DNA of 25,420 bases from an uncultured Rikenellaceae bacterium (GCA_910588925.1 CAJURV010000026.1:1-25420), one strand, 5' to 3'. Positions 14,283 through 23,561 are shown, numbered from the stretch's first letter. The notes: a model not told the origin generated them from the sequence alone. Made by a program: numbers and translations.

Positions 14283-14732
14283 ATGAACAATAATCGGCAC
14301 GACGACAATTATTTCATGCGACAGGCGCTTAAAGAGGCGCATGCCGCCGCAGAAAAGGGCGAGGTGCCGATAGGGGCCGTCGTGGTATGCGACGGCGCGG
14401 TGATAGCCCGCGGACACAACCTGGTCGAGTGTCTGGGCGACGCCACCGCCCACGCCGAAATGCAGGCCATAACCTCCGCAGCCGCCGCGATAGGAGGCAA
14501 ATATCTCGAGGGATGCACGCTCTATGTCACAGTAGAGCCGTGTCCCATGTGCGCGGCCGCCTGTTACTGGGCGCGTCCCGAACGCATAGTGTACGGCGCC
14601 TCCGACCCCAAACGCGGCTACACCACCGTGTCGGACAAGATGCTACACCCGCGCACATCCGTCACCTCAGGAGTGGAGAAAGAGGAGTGCGAGAGGCTTA
14701 TGAGCGAGTTTTTCAAAGGATTACGACGATGA
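14283..14732 (+). CDS. tadA: tRNA-specific adenosine deaminase TadA
   Basis: The 149-residue enzyme deaminates A34 to inosine in the tRNA-Arg(ACG) wobble position. The zinc and catalytic motif HAE (His57, Glu59) and PCPMC (Cys87, Cys90) are intact, and the order and length match bacterial TadA. The frame stays open upstream to 14025 but there overlaps aspS, so the ATG at 14283 (MNNNRHDD) is chosen. It is transcribed divergently from aspS and its stop overlaps the dprA start by 4 nt (ATGA), showing co-translation. Confidence 0.94.
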   Translation: MNNNRHDDNYFMRQALKEAHAAAEKGEVPIGAVVVCDGAVIARGHNLVECLGDATAHAEMQAITSAAAAIGGKYLEGCTLYVTVEPCPMCAAACYWARPERIVYGASDPKRGYTTVSDKMLHPRTSVTSGVEKEECERLMSEFFKGLRR

Positions 14733-15829
14733 TAAGGGACGATATAGCACTCTCGCTGTTGCACCTGCCGCCGGCCACGCTCGTACACCTGTGGGACTAC
14801 TACGCATCGGCGGCCGAAGTACTCTCCGCATCGCGCGACGACCTTACCGAACGTGCGGGCCTCACAGCGCGAACCGCCGAAAAGATAGTGTCGTGCTCCA
14901 CGTACGAGGCAGCCGACCGTCAACTGGAGTTCGCGGAGCGGTGGGGCATAAGGGTCATACCTTTCTCCTCCGACGACTACCCCGCCCTATTGCGAAGCGC
15001 ACCCGACGCTCCTTCGCTCGTATATGTCAAGGGCGACTTCGACTTCACCGCCCACGGCGACCGTTACGTAGGCATAGTGGGCACACGTCGCATGACCGCC
15101 GCCGGCGAAGCGGTAACGCGCAAGGTGGTGGACGAGCTGGCTGCCATATCGGACAAGACGGTGATAATAAGCGGGCTGGCCTACGGCATAGACGGAGTAG
15201 CACATCGTGCCGCCCTCGATAACGGACTGCGCACAGTGGCGGTAGTGGCCCACGGGCTCGACACCATCTACCCAGCGCAACATCGCGACCTGGCCCGCCG
15301 CATAATAGAGGCGCACGGAGCCATAGTTACGGAATACCCGTCGGGCACCTCCCCTCTGCCGCCCAACTTTCTGGCACGCAACCGCATAGTAGCGGGTATG
15401 TCGGAGGTTCTATTCGTAGCCGAGACCCCGGCAAAAGGAGGATCGCTCGTAACGGCCGACATAGCCGACAGCTACCACCGCGAAGTATTCGCCGCCCCGG
15501 GACGCGCCACCGACCGGTCGTTCGAGGGTTGCATATCGCTCATACGCTCCGATAAGGCGAACATTTGCGTATGCGGAGAAGACATAGCCACAGTCATGGG
15601 ATGGCATAACGACCGCACAACCAACGCCAGAGAACTGCCCTTCCTGTCGCTGACCCCGCAGGAACAAGCCTTGTACGACGCTTTCGACAACGGCGAGGAG
15701 ATCGACAAAGAGAGCCTCGTGGAGCGATCGGGGCTGAGCGTGGCCGAAGCATCCAAAGCGCTGACCATGATGCAACTGCACGGGGTCATAAAGGCGGTCA
15801 AAGGCATGATGTATATCAAGTTGAAATAG
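14729..15829 (+). CDS. dprA: DNA-processing protein DprA
   Basis: The 366-residue product has an N-terminal helix-hairpin-helix/SAM-like region (about 1-75). It then has the DprA Rossmann core: GIVGTRRMTAAGE, SGLAYGIDGVAHRAAL, VVAHGLDTIYP and TEYPSGTSPLPPNFLARNRIVAG. The C-terminal winged-helix domain (about 300-366, LTPQEQALYDAF to the end) is the DML1-like domain. DprA loads RecA on incoming single-stranded DNA in transformation, and it is conserved in many bacteria not known to be competent. It starts inside the tadA stop codon, so the two are coupled. Confidence 0.95.
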   Translation: MIRDDIALSLLHLPPATLVHLWDYYASAAEVLSASRDDLTERAGLTARTAEKIVSCSTYEAADRQLEFAERWGIRVIPFSSDDYPALLRSAPDAPSLVYVKGDFDFTAHGDRYVGIVGTRRMTAAGEAVTRKVVDELAAISDKTVIISGLAYGIDGVAHRAALDNGLRTVAVVAHGLDTIYPAQHRDLARRIIEAHGAIVTEYPSGTSPLPPNFLARNRIVAGMSEVLFVAETPAKGGSLVTADIADSYHREVFAAPGRATDRSFEGCISLIRSDKANICVCGEDIATVMGWHNDRTTNARELPFLSLTPQEQALYDAFDNGEEIDKESLVERSGLSVAEASKALTMMQLHGVIKAVKGMMYIKLK

Positions 15830-15859
15830 AAGAATCACATCCGTCAATACACAAAGCCG

Positions 15860-16621
15860 ATGTACATAGACACCCACTCACACCTCTTCGCCCCCGAGTT
15901 CGACGCCGATATGGGAATAGTGATGGCTCGCGCCTCGGAGGCCGGAGTAAGCAAAATAATAATGCCCGCCGTATCGCCCGAGAGCTACGACGACATGGAG
16001 AGGCTCGCGGCGCGTTATCCCGGCGTGCTCTACCCCACCATAGGCCTGCACCCCACGGAGCAAGGCGACACCGGCGAGGCTGAAAAGAGGCTCGAAGCCG
16101 ATGCCGGACGGTACATAGCCATAGGAGAGTGCGGACTCGACATGCACTGGACCCCGGAGACCATCGACCGGCAGACGGAGATATTGTCGCGTCACTTCGA
16201 ACTGTCGCGCACATACGGTCTGCCACTTATCATACACACCCGCGAGGCGTTCGGCAGGATGATAGAGCTATTGCGCCACAACACAGGACTGAAAGGCGTG
16301 ATGCACGGTTTCGCCGGCTCTGTCGACGACTATCGCGCCATAAAGGAGACCGGCGATTTCCTGTTCGGCATAGGCGGCACCGTCACGTTCAAGAATTCAC
16401 GGCTACCCGAAGCGGTGGCGGCAATGTCGCTCGACGATATCGTCCTCGAGACCGACAGCCCCTATCTGTCGCCCGTTCCATACAGGGGCCGGCGCAACGA
16501 AAGCGCCAACATACCTCTGATAGCCGCGAAAATAGCAGAGATAAAAGGATGCTCCGTAGACACCGTCGCAGCGGTTACTACCGCCAATGCTGAAAGAATG
16601 TTCGATTTCTCCCGAATCTGA
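15860..16621 (+). CDS. tatD: TatD-family metal-dependent hydrolase
   Basis: The 253-residue TIM-barrel enzyme has the TatD metal ligands: His6 and His8 in DTHSH, Glu in AIGECGLD, His in IIHTREA, His in MHGFAGS and Asp in ETDSPYL. Family members are 3'-5' DNases, and some act on RNA or as D-amino-acyl-tRNA deacylases. It follows dprA by 30 nt on the same strand with no terminator between, so co-transcription is likely, and ends before a bidirectional terminator. The gene symbol is by family; it could be the YcfH or YjjV subgroup. Confidence 0.9.
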   Translation: MYIDTHSHLFAPEFDADMGIVMARASEAGVSKIIMPAVSPESYDDMERLAARYPGVLYPTIGLHPTEQGDTGEAEKRLEADAGRYIAIGECGLDMHWTPETIDRQTEILSRHFELSRTYGLPLIIHTREAFGRMIELLRHNTGLKGVMHGFAGSVDDYRAIKETGDFLFGIGGTVTFKNSRLPEAVAAMSLDDIVLETDSPYLSPVPYRGRRNESANIPLIAAKIAEIKGCSVDTVAAVTTANAERMFDFSRI

Positions 16622-16781
16622 ACGCTCAGCACCCAAACCAGTATGACCAGACACAATTTACCCGCCTAAGACCGCTCTGTTTCACTGTACGCCACACACC
16701 TCAAAAGGGTTATGCCCCGTATTTTCCAGCACTTTTGTCGAGTAACGAAATACCTCGCCAAAGGTCTGCCGGGATATATAC

Positions 16782-16823
16782 AAAAAAGGCGGGAATTGTC
16801 CGCAGACAATCCCCGCCTTTTTT
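16782..16823. terminator. bidirectional terminator between tatD and fabD
   Basis: A long hairpin with one mismatch (AAAAAAGGCGGG then ATTGTC, against GACAAT then CCCGCCTTTTTT) has a 4-nt loop. It reads into T runs in both directions. It ends 8 nt past the fabD stop and serves tatD from the other side. Confidence 0.88.
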
Positions 16824-16831
16824 ATCTCCTA

Positions 16832-17710
16832 TTAGTTCTTGGCTTCCGTAGAAACCTCTTTGGATACCTTTTTAACGAGACCGCAGAGTACGGAGCCGGG
16901 GCCTACTTCTATGAAGGTGTCGGCGCCGTCGGCGATCATGTTCTGCACGGTTTGGGTCCAGCGCACGGGAGCGGTAAGCTGGGCTATAAGGTTGGCTTTG
17001 ATCTTCTCGGGATCGGTGTAGGGCTTGGCGTCTACATTCTGGTATACGGGACATACAGGGGCTTTGAACGGAGCCGCCTCTATGGCTGCCTGTAGCTCTA
17101 CGCGCGCCGATTCCATCAGGGGAGAGTGGAATGCACCGCCCACGTTGAGCTTAAGAGCACGTTTGGCGCCTTTTTCGGTGAGCATGGCGCACGCTTTGTC
17201 GATGCCCTCTATGGAGCCGGATATGACTAACTGGCCGGGGCAGTTATAGTTGGCCGCAACCACCACCTCGGGTATCGATTGGCATACCTCTTCCACTATC
17301 TTGTCCTCGAGACCTATGATAGCCGCCATCGTAGAGGGGGCCGCTTCGCACGCCTTCTGCATGGCCATTGCACGCTTGGAGACCAGTTTGAGACCGTCTT
17401 CGAAAGAGAGTGCGCCGGCAGCTACCAACGCAGAGAACTCGCCTAACGAGTGGCCGGCGACCATGTCGGGGGCGAACTCTTCGCCGAGCGATTTGGCCAA
17501 TATGACCGAATGCAGGAATATGGCCGGCTGAGTTACTTTGGTCTGTTTGAGCTCCTCGTCGGTACCGCCGAACATAATGTCGGTTATGGAGAAACCGAGA
17601 ATGTCATTTGCTTTATCGAAGAGGGCTTTGGCTTCGGGCATAGTGTCGTAGAGTGATTTGCCCATACCTACGAACTGGGCGCCCTGACCGGGGAATACGA
17701 ATGCTTTCAT
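16832..17710 (-). CDS. fabD: malonyl-CoA:ACP transacylase FabD
   Basis: The 292-residue enzyme loads malonyl groups from CoA onto acyl carrier protein for fatty-acid synthesis. The opening FPGQGAQ (oxyanion hole Gln9), nucleophile motif GHSLGE (Ser88), Arg113 for the malonyl carboxylate and the catalytic His195 in GGAFHSP are all present. The length fits the family. The gene stands alone: it has its own promoter with flanking repeats and its own terminator, with no other fab genes beside it. Confidence 0.96.
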   Translation of the reverse strand: MKAFVFPGQGAQFVGMGKSLYDTMPEAKALFDKANDILGFSITDIMFGGTDEELKQTKVTQPAIFLHSVILAKSLGEEFAPDMVAGHSLGEFSALVAAGALSFEDGLKLVSKRAMAMQKACEAAPSTMAAIIGLEDKIVEEVCQSIPEVVVAANYNCPGQLVISGSIEGIDKACAMLTEKGAKRALKLNVGGAFHSPLMESARVELQAAIEAAPFKAPVCPVYQNVDAKPYTDPEKIKANLIAQLTAPVRWTQTVQNMIADGADTFIEVGPGSVLCGLVKKVSKEVSTEAKN

Positions 17711-17748
17711 TATTTCGTTAGTTTGGTTGTCTGATTAATAAATCTCGG

Positions 17749-17780
17749 CAAAGATACGAAACATACCACCGGCATCCAAA
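17749..17780 (-). promoter_or_regulatory. fabD promoter
   Basis: On the minus strand TTTG (17780-17777), exactly 20 bp, and TATCTTTG (17756-17749) form a canonical Bacteroidetes promoter about 40 nt before the ATG at 17710. Confidence 0.8.
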
Positions 17781-17803
17781 TATACCACCATTCAAGTGGT
17801 ATA
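17762..17803. repeat. TACCAC repeats overlapping the fabD promoter, possible operator
   Basis: ATACCACC occurs at 17762-17769 and again 20 bp on at 17782-17789. TATACCAC (17781-17788) and GTGGTATA (17796-17803) form an 8-bp inverted repeat with a 7-nt spacer. One copy sits between the -33 and -7 elements and the palindrome abuts the -33 element on its upstream side, the usual placement of regulator sites. The regulator is unknown. Confidence 0.5.
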
Positions 17804-17958
17804 TCATCTTAGTCCGTAATTTTTCTTTTGACAAACAGGGTTCTTTCGGAAATGCCAAATCGCTTGACACCGCGGAATTTCAACACAGCGACACGAATAT
17901 TGCCGGACCACGAATATAATCGCATCTGCTCTTGCGCATAGGTGTATTTAGTAGGCTG

Positions 17959-19077
17959 CTACACCCCCTTTATCACCGCTTCAGCCATCCTTTCCCACGA
18001 AAACTTGCTCCTCTCCGTAGCGATATTCCCGCGCAGACGACGGTTGTTCTCCTCGTCGAAACACCTCTGCATGGCATCGTCAAGGCCATCGGGCGTTACC
18101 ACGTATCCCGCCACGTCGTCGGGAACTATCTCAGGCAGGCCGCCCACGGGGGTCACCACCATAGGCAGACCGAAGTGGTAGGCTATCTGCGTCACGCCGC
18201 TTTGGGTGGCCGTCTTGTAAGGCTGCACCACCATGTCGGAGGCTGAGAAATAGGCAGCCACCGTGTCGTCCGGTATGAAACGGTCGTGCAATATAACGCT
18301 GTCGCCTATGCCGAGACTCTCCATCAGCTCCATGTAGGGCGCCTTGTCGGCATAGAACTCTCCCGCCACCACAAGCATCTTGTCGTCTCCGGCGGGCGAC
18401 GCTTTGAGCCGGGCCCATGCGTGGAGCAGAAGATCGAGGCCCTTGTAGTCACGTATCAATCCGAAAAACAGAGCGTAACGCTTGGACGGGTCGAGACCTA
18501 TGCGCCTGCATGCCTCCGTGCGGTCGACAGGTGCGCCGTAGTTGGAGTAGAGGGGGTGAGGGGCGAATACTACAGGCGTCTTCTTGTCGAACATGCGTAT
18601 CTCGCTCTCCACCTGACGGCTCATACACACGAAACGATCCGCCGACCCGACGAAATAGCGCGTCAACACATCGTCGTAGAAATGACGCTCGTGCGGCAGT
18701 ATGTTGTCGGCCAAGGCCACCACGGGAATGCCCGACGCCTTGACCATGCGACACACCGACCCCAATGCGGGGGCCAGATACGGCGACCAGTAACGCACGA
18801 ACAACATGTCGGGGCGGCGACGTTTTATCTCGCGTGCGGTAGCTACCCAGCTCCACGGGCCCACCGAATTGAGCCGACGTTCGATAATGAGGTCGTCGGG
18901 GGCTGGCGATATGCTGTATTGCGTCTTGCCGGGAAAGAGAAACGACGGGTACTGCACGGTGAAGGTGATGATCTCCACGCTGTGACCGTCGCGGATCATC
19001 TGCCGTGCCAACATCTCGTTGAACGAAGCTATACCGCCCCGATAGGGATATGCCGTGCCGAGAAATATTATCTTCAT
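17959..19077 (-). CDS. GT-B glycosyltransferase (family 4-like)
   Basis: The 372-residue product opens with the N-terminal Rossmann half (FLGTAYPYRGGIASFNEMLARQ). The C-terminal half has the GT4-type FFGLIRDYKGLDLL loop and the donor-binding SDMVVQPYKTATQSGVTQIAYHFGLPMVVTPVGGLPE region with its late Glu. It is likely cytosolic or membrane-associated and uses a nucleotide sugar. It is the third gene of an operon after mrp and waaA, and its ATG overlaps the waaA stop (ATGA). This coupling suggests it adds a sugar during lipid A-core or related glycan assembly; the specific linkage cannot be told from sequence. Confidence 0.9.
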   Translation of the reverse strand: MKIIFLGTAYPYRGGIASFNEMLARQMIRDGHSVEIITFTVQYPSFLFPGKTQYSISPAPDDLIIERRLNSVGPWSWVATAREIKRRRPDMLFVRYWSPYLAPALGSVCRMVKASGIPVVALADNILPHERHFYDDVLTRYFVGSADRFVCMSRQVESEIRMFDKKTPVVFAPHPLYSNYGAPVDRTEACRRIGLDPSKRYALFFGLIRDYKGLDLLLHAWARLKASPAGDDKMLVVAGEFYADKAPYMELMESLGIGDSVILHDRFIPDDTVAAYFSASDMVVQPYKTATQSGVTQIAYHFGLPMVVTPVGGLPEIVPDDVAGYVVTPDGLDDAMQRCFDEENNRRLRGNIATERSKFSWERMAEAVIKGV

Positions 19078-20318
19078 GAGCGTAACAATCCGTAATCCAG
19101 TATTTTATCTACAGCACCCTCGCCGCTCATCACGAAGCTCTCCGCAGCCCGGGCACGCTGCTCGAGCAAAGAGGGAGTGTCGAGCATTTCGCCTAACCAC
19201 ACGGCTGCCTCCCCGGCGTTGGATACGGAGCGTGCCGCACCGGCCTCTATCAACCCCACGGCCTCGCTGAAACGTTTGTAATTGGGACCGAATGCTATAG
19301 GCATACCGAACGTGGCCGCCTCGAGAGTGTTGTGTATGCCTACGCCGAAACCGCCGCCTATGTACGCCACAGAGCCGTAACGATATGCGAGCGAGAGCTG
19401 ACCTATAGTGTCGAGCACCATAACGCGGGCCGATGCGAGCGTCTCGGGAACGTCATTACCTGTGAATCGGACCACCGAAGCTCCGGTGGCAGTTATGCGC
19501 TCGCATAACGAGGATATTTTGGCTTCTCCCAACTCGTGAGGCGCAACGAGAAAGCGCATCTGCGGATAACGCTCTATCAGGCTCACTATTATGTCGTCGT
19601 CGGGCGGCCATGTGCTACCCGCTATGAACAACCCGCCGGCACCGGCGAAATCGACGATACGTCTGTCCGGCAAACCCGCCTCGCGCACTATCTGTATGAC
19701 CCTGTCGAAGCGGGTATCGCCGCACACTGTCACATCGGTTATGCCTATCGACGCCAAAAGCTCGCGCGAGCGTTCGTTCTGCACGAACAAACGGTCGAAA
19801 AGGCGCAACAACTTGCGGTACGGACCGCCAAATCTGCGGAAAAAGAGCTGCGAGGAGTCGAACACCGCCGATACCACGTATGTGGGTATGCCCCTGCTAT
19901 GCAACTGCGTGAGGTAGTTTTTCCAAAACTCGTATTTCACGAATACCGCCGCCTCCGGACGGGCTATGTCGAGAAAGCGACGCACTCTGCCCGGCGTGTC
20001 GGAGGGTAGGTAGAATATGTAGTCGGCCCCTTCGTAGTCCTTACGCACCTCGTAGCCGGAGGGAGAGAAGAAGGTAAGCAGTATTTTATGTTCCGGATAG
20101 CGTTTGCGGAAAGCCTCCATGAGCGGTCTGCCCTGCTCGAACTCGCCCAACGACGCGGCATGGAACCATACCACACGGTCGTCGGGAGAGATTGCCTCTC
20201 TCATACGTGCGAAGATGTCGCGGCGTCCCTTCGTCCATGCTTCGGCCTTAGGGTTGAACGGCGAGACCATACGCACTGCGAGGCCGTAAAGCTCTATGGC
20301 TAAGTCGTAAAGTATCAT
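19074..20318 (-). CDS. waaA: 3-deoxy-D-manno-octulosonic acid (Kdo) transferase
   Basis: The 414-residue enzyme transfers Kdo from CMP-Kdo to the lipid A precursor at the inner membrane. It has a short N-terminal membrane anchor (about 1-20), the motif WFHAASLGEFEQ with the catalytic Glu59, the KYEFWKNY stretch, the SAVFDSSQLFFRRFG segment and the C-terminal AYIGGGFGVGIHNTLEAATFG donor-site signature. Length is normal. Its ATG overlaps the mrp stop by 4 nt and its stop overlaps the downstream glycosyltransferase start, so the three genes form a tightly coupled operon. Confidence 0.94.
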   Translation of the reverse strand: MILYDLAIELYGLAVRMVSPFNPKAEAWTKGRRDIFARMREAISPDDRVVWFHAASLGEFEQGRPLMEAFRKRYPEHKILLTFFSPSGYEVRKDYEGADYIFYLPSDTPGRVRRFLDIARPEAAVFVKYEFWKNYLTQLHSRGIPTYVVSAVFDSSQLFFRRFGGPYRKLLRLFDRLFVQNERSRELLASIGITDVTVCGDTRFDRVIQIVREAGLPDRRIVDFAGAGGLFIAGSTWPPDDDIIVSLIERYPQMRFLVAPHELGEAKISSLCERITATGASVVRFTGNDVPETLASARVMVLDTIGQLSLAYRYGSVAYIGGGFGVGIHNTLEAATFGMPIAFGPNYKRFSEAVGLIEAGAARSVSNAGEAAVWLGEMLDTPSLLEQRARAAESFVMSGEGAVDKILDYGLLRS

Positions 20319-21361
20319 TTGATTTTGTCTGTCAGTTTACGTGCGAGATCTTCGAATATGCCTATCGTCACCGGCTCCGTGAGGGCTGCGGGACGTCCGT
20401 TGTCGCCGCCGTCCGAAACGCCCATCACCAAAGGCACCTGAGCCAACAGCTCTATCCCTTCGCGCTCTGCGAGCGGAGCAACGCCGTCGCGGCCGAAAAT
20501 ATAGTAACGGTTGTCGGGAAGCTCCCGGGGGGTGAACCACGACATGTTCTCCACTATCCCTATCACCGGCACGGACGCCTTTTGCGACCGGAACATGGAT
20601 ATGCCGCGCAGAACGTCGGCCTGTGCCACCTGTTGCGGAGTGCTGACGATTACGGCGCCGTCTATGCCCATCTCCTGCATTACGGTCAGGTGCACGTCGC
20701 CGGTACCGGGAGGCAGGTCTATGAGCAGAAAGTCGAGCTCGCCCCAAAGCGTCTGGTGCATAAGTTGCCGGAGGGCGTTGGTGGCCATCGGCCCGCGCCA
20801 TGCCAGCGCATCTTCGGCTTTTATGAAAAAGCCTATAGACATGACCTTGACGCCGTAACGCTCCGCAGGCGCTATCATCTCGTGCCCCTCCTCGCCTACC
20901 GCCGTGGGCATGTACTCCTCGAGACCGAACATCTTGGGCATGCTCGGACCGTAAATGTCGGCGTCGAGCACCCCCACCCTGTAACCCATGCGTGCGAGGG
21001 TGACGGCGAGACCCGCAGTGACTGTCGACTTACCGACACCTCCCTTGCCGGAAGATACCGCTATCACGTGTCCTATGCCTCTCTTGTCAACTTCGGGCGC
21101 ATCTTTCTTAACGGCTTTGGGCGCCGGCTCCTTTATAACAGCCGTAATTTCCGCGTCAGGAAACACCTCCGTTACGGCCGCTACCGCCGCCTTCTTCACA
21201 GCCGGTGCGAAAGGATCGCGCGGCCGGTCGGTTTTGAGCACGAAGCGCACCTTGTCGTCCGTGACATCGAGGTCGCAGACCATGCCCGAAGATATTATGT
21301 CGCGGTCTGTCTCGGGGTGTACGACCGTGGCTAGCAAGGCCGTTATCTCTTCTTTCGTCAT
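20315..21361 (-). CDS. mrp: Mrp/NBP35-family Fe-S carrier P-loop ATPase
   Basis: The 348-residue product has an N-terminal MIP18/DUF59-like domain (about 1-75), a Lys/Ala/Pro-rich linker and a deviant Walker A SGKGGVGKST (104-113). It also has the LDADIYGPSMPKMFG switch region, the DLPPGTGDVHLT segment and VENMSWF. In E. coli Mrp the position after VENMS carries a CxxC that holds a bridging Fe-S cluster. Here it reads TPRELPDNRYYIFG, with no cysteines, as I recall for Bacteroidetes homologues. Fe-S carrier function is therefore inferred from family, not from ligands. First gene of the mrp-waaA-glycosyltransferase operon. Confidence 0.92.
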   Translation of the reverse strand: MTKEEITALLATVVHPETDRDIISSGMVCDLDVTDDKVRFVLKTDRPRDPFAPAVKKAAVAAVTEVFPDAEITAVIKEPAPKAVKKDAPEVDKRGIGHVIAVSSGKGGVGKSTVTAGLAVTLARMGYRVGVLDADIYGPSMPKMFGLEEYMPTAVGEEGHEMIAPAERYGVKVMSIGFFIKAEDALAWRGPMATNALRQLMHQTLWGELDFLLIDLPPGTGDVHLTVMQEMGIDGAVIVSTPQQVAQADVLRGISMFRSQKASVPVIGIVENMSWFTPRELPDNRYYIFGRDGVAPLAEREGIELLAQVPLVMGVSDGGDNGRPAALTEPVTIGIFEDLARKLTDKIK

Positions 21362-21771
21362 GATTAAATACGAATTTTTATGTATCGAGAGGCGTATCGG
21401 CTGTCAGGTCATCGGCCTTCGAGCGTGTCGCGCCCGCCCGGTACGGCTTTTGTTACACCTTCAGAACAGGCCGCGATCGCCTCATCTTTTGTTTACAAAG
21501 ATATTTTAATTATTTTTAGAGCCGGTTTAATTTTTAATGAAAGTTTCAACGGTACCATTTTGAATTGATTTTATACGTAGGTCGTTCTACTGTTAATTTA
21601 GCGGAAACGGCATTTTCGGGTATTTCGATTTTGGGGTGACTCTGTCGGGCATTCAATGGCCGCTGCGGGTGGGAAACAAATTTATATACGCACTTTGCGG
21701 CGGGCGTAAAATGCCGAACTGAAACACATTATAAATTCAGACAGACTTTTATTCGTTTTAATTTAAAAACC
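21362..21771. other. divergent intergenic region mrp/sppA
   Basis: These 410 bases separate the divergent mrp and sppA starts. The mrp half contains the TATCTTTG element at 21496-21503. The sppA half is AT-rich, with no TAnnTTTG match, no hairpin with a T tail and no ORF with a plausible start. I see nothing else in it. Confidence 0.6.
21496..21503 (-). promoter_or_regulatory. -7 element for the mrp operon
   Basis: Minus-strand 21503 to 21496 reads TATCTTTG, a perfect TAnnTTTG about 135 nt upstream of the mrp start. No convincing -33 element lies 20 bp further up. Confidence 0.4.
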
Positions 21772-23547
21772 ATGAGATCTTTTTTCAAAACCGTTCTCGC
21801 GTGCTTCATCGCTATAATGGCGGCGGGGTTCGTCGGTTTTATATTCGTCTCCTTGCTCGTGTCCGTTATGAGCGCCACTTTGGGCGATTCGTTCACAGGA
21901 CGTACGCCACGGCCGGTGGGCAACGGAAGCGTTCTGCGCATAACACTCGATGAATCCATCTCGGACAATCCTACCGAAGCGCCTTTCTCGGCCTCGTTGT
22001 TAAACGGCTCCGGATATGTCCGCAGGCTGGCCCTTCTCGACGTCATCAGCGCCATAGACGCCGCAGCCGAAGATCCGCGCATAGAGGCCATATATCTCAA
22101 TATAAACGGCTACCCGTCGATGGGTCCCGCCTCTTTGGGCGAGTTGCGCGACGCTCTCGACGGCTTCCGCAGTTCGGGCAAACCGCTCGTCAGTTATGCC
22201 GACAGTTACACGCAGAGCGCCTATTACATCAGCTCGGTGGCCGATCGCGTATATCTCAACCCGGCCGGCGACCTCGAATGGCGAGGTATGGCCTCGCGCA
22301 CGATGTTTTTCAAAGGCATGCTCGACAAACTCGGCATACGCTCGGAGATAGTGCGTCACGGTCGTTACAAAAGCGCCGTGGAGCCGTTCACCGAGAGAGA
22401 AATGAGCCCGGAGAGCCGTCTACAGACCGAACGTCTCGTAGGCTCGATATGGGGCGGCATAGTAGCGCAGATCGCCGACTCGCGCTCTTTGGATTCAGCC
22501 GCGCTACAGCGATACGCCGATTCATTGTCGGTAGACACTCCCGAGAGAGGGGTGGAGCTCGGCATGATAGACTCGCTACTCTACTCCGATCAAATGGAGG
22601 AGGTGATGGACTCTCTGATAGGCCCCGACTACGATGTGATAGACCTTGCCGATTACACGGCATGGTACACGGTGCCATCCTCGGCCGCAGGCGACCGCGT
22701 CGAGGTGATATATGCCGAAGGCGATATAGTGGACGGTTACGGCCGTCGCAACGAGGTGGGGAGCGACCGTCTCTCGCAGGAGCTATCCGAGGCCCTCGAT
22801 GACGACGATATAGCCGCGGTAGTGCTACGCATCAACAGCCCGGGCGGTTCGGCGCTGGCATCGGACGTGATCGCCCGTCAGGTCGGCCTATTGCGGCATA
22901 AGAAGCCTGTCATAGTGTCGATGGGCGATTATGCGGCATCGGGAGGTTACTACATAGCGGCTCCCGCCGACATGATCTGCGCCTCGCCTTTCACCGTGAC
23001 AGGTTCCATAGGCGTATTCGGCCTGATGTTCGACGTGGGAGACGCATTGGAGAGCAATCTCGGCATCACATCATCTACGGTGGCCAGTAACGTATCGGCC
23101 GACATGGGCGATATGACACGGCCTATGACCGGTGCCGAAAGACGATATATGCAACGCGCCGTCGACCGCACATACGACAGGTTCGTGGATGTGGTGGCCG
23201 AAGGACGTAACCTGACGGCAAACCGTGTAGACAGCATAGCGCAAGGGCGCGTATGGAGCGGCATAGACGCCTCGGGCGTAGGCCTTGTCGACACACGTTG
23301 CGGTCTCAAGGGAGCCATAGCATTGGCAGCCGAGAGCGCCGGTGTGTTCGACGATTTCACCGTTACCACACAACGTCCATCGCAGAGCCGTATAGGCATG
23401 TTCATAGAGCTATTCGGACAGGAGATGGCAATGTCGGAGGACCCGTTGGTGAAGCTGGCGGCCAAAACCTCGGAACGCATGCGCATGGCCGTTCGCGACA
23501 ACGATAAGGTGATGGCACTGACGCCGTTGGAGCTTACATTTAATTAG
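21772..23547 (+). CDS. sppA: signal peptide peptidase SppA, long (67K) form
   Basis: The 591-residue membrane-anchored serine protease has an N-terminal transmembrane segment (about 7-35) and two tandem ClpP-like domains. The general base Lys200 in GRYKSAVEPF lies in the first domain. The nucleophile Ser390 in GDYAASGGYYIA lies in the second, preceded by RINSPGGSALASD and followed by the TGSIGVFG strand. This is the split-dyad arrangement of E. coli SppA (Lys209/Ser409). It degrades remnant signal peptides in the inner membrane. radA follows 71 nt downstream on the same strand with only a weak hairpin (23562-23580) between. Confidence 0.94.
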   Translation: MRSFFKTVLACFIAIMAAGFVGFIFVSLLVSVMSATLGDSFTGRTPRPVGNGSVLRITLDESISDNPTEAPFSASLLNGSGYVRRLALLDVISAIDAAAEDPRIEAIYLNINGYPSMGPASLGELRDALDGFRSSGKPLVSYADSYTQSAYYISSVADRVYLNPAGDLEWRGMASRTMFFKGMLDKLGIRSEIVRHGRYKSAVEPFTEREMSPESRLQTERLVGSIWGGIVAQIADSRSLDSAALQRYADSLSVDTPERGVELGMIDSLLYSDQMEEVMDSLIGPDYDVIDLADYTAWYTVPSSAAGDRVEVIYAEGDIVDGYGRRNEVGSDRLSQELSEALDDDDIAAVVLRINSPGGSALASDVIARQVGLLRHKKPVIVSMGDYAASGGYYIAAPADMICASPFTVTGSIGVFGLMFDVGDALESNLGITSSTVASNVSADMGDMTRPMTGAERRYMQRAVDRTYDRFVDVVAEGRNLTANRVDSIAQGRVWSGIDASGVGLVDTRCGLKGAIALAAESAGVFDDFTVTTQRPSQSRIGMFIELFGQEMAMSEDPLVKLAAKTSERMRMAVRDNDKVMALTPLELTFN

Positions 23548-23561
23548 AGGTGCGCTCCGGA

